From the NCBI GenBank assembly GCA_038502055.1, contig JAXRKN010000044.1, positions 6,518,501-6,582,500 on the forward strand: DNA of 64,000 nucleotides, given 5' to 3'. Position numbers and translations under genes: made by a program. A model generated the notes under the pieces. It was not told the origin of the DNA and ran no database searches. It saw only the letters and a program-made list of their open reading frames with translations. The first letter of the stretch is position 1. The number at the start of each line of letters is the position of its first letter. Source of the stretch: Tanytarsus gracilentus (taxonomy: Eukaryota; Arthropoda; Insecta; Diptera; Chironomidae). This document shows positions 62,743 to 64,000 of the stretch, piece by piece.

Positions 62743-64000
62743 TCACTCATTGCTTACGTTAATATTTCTCATTTGTCTGATCTGAGCGATAAGCTTGTGG
62801 TCGGCATTTGATGAAGCAGCAGCGAGATAGTTTTGAGGTTTAGCTTTCAGCAGCTGGACAGTTTGTTTTAAATGACTTGATAGAGTGAAGCCAAGTTCTT
62901 CTAGCACACTACCGAGATATTCAATATCCGTTGCCAATTGTTTCGCTTCGCCATCAGAGACTGAAGTAATTTGACGAATTTTAAGTCCATAAACTGAACA
63001 AGTTTCGTCGGCTATGATCGACAGCAAAACATCAGCGCCAGGAATATTTTCGCAATAACTCTCATCGCTCAATTCAAGAGCTAATTTTAGCGGTTTAGCA
63101 GGCTGCAATAACAAGGGCTCAAGATGCTGTGGTAGTGTTACCAAAAATTGTCCAATCTCAGTCACATAATTCATTGGCGTGAGCGAAAAATCGGGAAGAT
63201 CAGCCGCAGACGATGAATTTGTGTCGTGGATTTCTAACTGCTTAAAATATCCTTCAATCGGAGCGAAAACATTTCTCAGCAACATCTCGTGACAGTCTTT
63301 AGCCACTTGCTGGATTGATTGCACGCACCCTTCAAAAACGACCGAAGTCGTTGCGTCATTTTCAGAAATTTTTGCAAGATATTTGTTAAAATCGTTAATG
63401 TCCCTCTGACCGACAATTTTATAGCAGAAAAGCTCATTAAGCTGCGATGACTTTGCTAAAATAAGTTTACGAATTTTTTCCTCAACCTCGTCGAGTTTCA
63501 TTTTAAAAACTCCAATATTCTGCAGCAAGGCAATGCAGATTTGCAGTAAATTCCAATCTTGTTGGTCGCAACGGCTTGCATCGAGTTGCAATTGTGCCTT
63601 TTTGAATTTATCAAGAAATTTAGTCTTTAGAAATGTGTTGAGGATGTAAATCAGAGAGACGATTGCACAATCTTGAGTGATTGAACTCTGACGATCGACC
63701 GCTTTATCAATCCACTCGAATACTTTAGGAACGGCATTCTCCAACAATCTGACACTATCGCTTCCATTGGTTTGCATGATTTTTATCGTATCAAAGTTGA
63801 GATCTAAGCTCGCCTGCTCAAGTGACGAATAATGAACGATAAAGATGTTGAAATAATTGAAAATTGAATGTGAAAGCGATGCAATTTTTTCACAGCTAAG
63901 ATTTGAGTTTGCCTCGAGGATTTTTTCTCTAATTTCTTGCGCAAATCTGACATTCGATTGTGACACTTCATGGAGAAGTTCCATCTTTTCATTTGGTCCT
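62743..64000 (-). CDS. COG7: Conserved oligomeric Golgi complex subunit 7 (C-terminal part)
   Basis: One open frame of about 418 codons that stays open to the window edge, so the N-terminal part lies outside; the Met at 63984 is internal. COG7 belongs to lobe B of the COG tethering complex, which recycles Golgi glycosylation enzymes by retrograde vesicles at the cytosolic face. The C-terminal part matches in pattern: FLVTLPQHLEPLLLQP, then ATDIEYLGSVLEELG (close to the LATDIxYLSNVL segment of other COG7 proteins) and the tail IAQIRQMRNINVSNE. It is mostly helical with no membrane segment. No intron interrupts this 1.26 kb, unlike the neighbouring genes. Confidence 0.85.
   Translation of the reverse strand, partial: GPNEKMELLHEVSQSNVRFAQEIREKILEANSNLSCEKIASLSHSIFNYFNIFIVHYSSLEQASLDLNFDTIKIMQTNGSDSVRLLENAVPKVFEWIDKAVDRQSSITQDCAIVSLIYILNTFLKTKFLDKFKKAQLQLDASRCDQQDWNLLQICIALLQNIGVFKMKLDEVEEKIRKLILAKSSQLNELFCYKIVGQRDINDFNKYLAKISENDATTSVVFEGCVQSIQQVAKDCHEMLLRNVFAPIEGYFKQLEIHDTNSSSAADLPDFSLTPMNYVTEIGQFLVTLPQHLEPLLLQPAKPLKLALELSDESYCENIPGADVLLSIIADETCSVYGLKIRQITSVSDGEAKQLATDIEYLGSVLEELGFTLSSHLKQTVQLLKAKPQNYLAAASSNADHKLIAQIRQMRNINVSNE

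Noticed and set aside
1..64000. CRISPR array, rRNA or tRNA genes
   Set aside because: No regularly spaced direct repeats with unique spacers, no rRNA signature, and B-box-like motifs without a cloverleaf.

Overview
The window looks like nuclear DNA of a small-genome insect, most likely a fly and perhaps a midge-like nematoceran. It is AT-rich. Most coding introns are 50-165 bp with GT..AG borders, poly(A) signals are animal-type, and the proteins are eukaryotic: a diacylglycerol acyltransferase with the N-terminal phrase RTQSVTRAEEI that I remember from fly DGAT1, SET-MYND proteins of the insect SmydA type, and a COG7 Golgi subunit. I cannot name the species. No bacterial operon, CRISPR array, rRNA or convincing tRNA was seen.

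Layout. 1-26 kb has no recognisable gene. It is AT-rich sequence with GAGA/CTCT runs, many TAATTA cores, short inverted repeats and one well-defined 1.6-kb foldback transposable element (6023-7621, 8-bp target duplication). 26-46.6 kb is framed by two inverted, almost identical copies of a cystathionine gamma-lyase-like gene (minus strand 27380-26052; plus strand 45242-46570). Between them lie an eIF4A paralog whose helicase motifs are eroded although its reading frame is intact (35726-37205), an intronless minus-strand ORF with a poly(A) tail resembling LINE ORF1/FP-domain proteins (39075-38137), a T60 homopolymer, and long non-coding stretches.

46.6-64 kb is gene-dense: two tandem SET-MYND genes sharing a homogenised central patch; DGAT1 with a 3-kb first intron containing a 2.4-kb TIR element that carries a 21-unit, 19-bp minisatellite; mitochondrial valyl-tRNA synthetase (minus) and mitochondrial tryptophanyl-tRNA synthetase (plus), divergently transcribed from an 82-bp gap; and the 3' part of COG7 (minus), running off the right edge.

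The main theme is sequence homogenisation between paralogs (the lyase pair and the SET-MYND pair) beside inverted and foldback repeats. The two tRNA synthetases form a plausible co-regulated mitochondrial translation pair. The other neighbours show no obvious pathway link. Exon borders were inferred by eye from reading frame and splice consensus, not from transcripts. I found no wholly new system; the strongest candidates for something undescribed are the lyase inverted duplication and the degenerate eIF4A.
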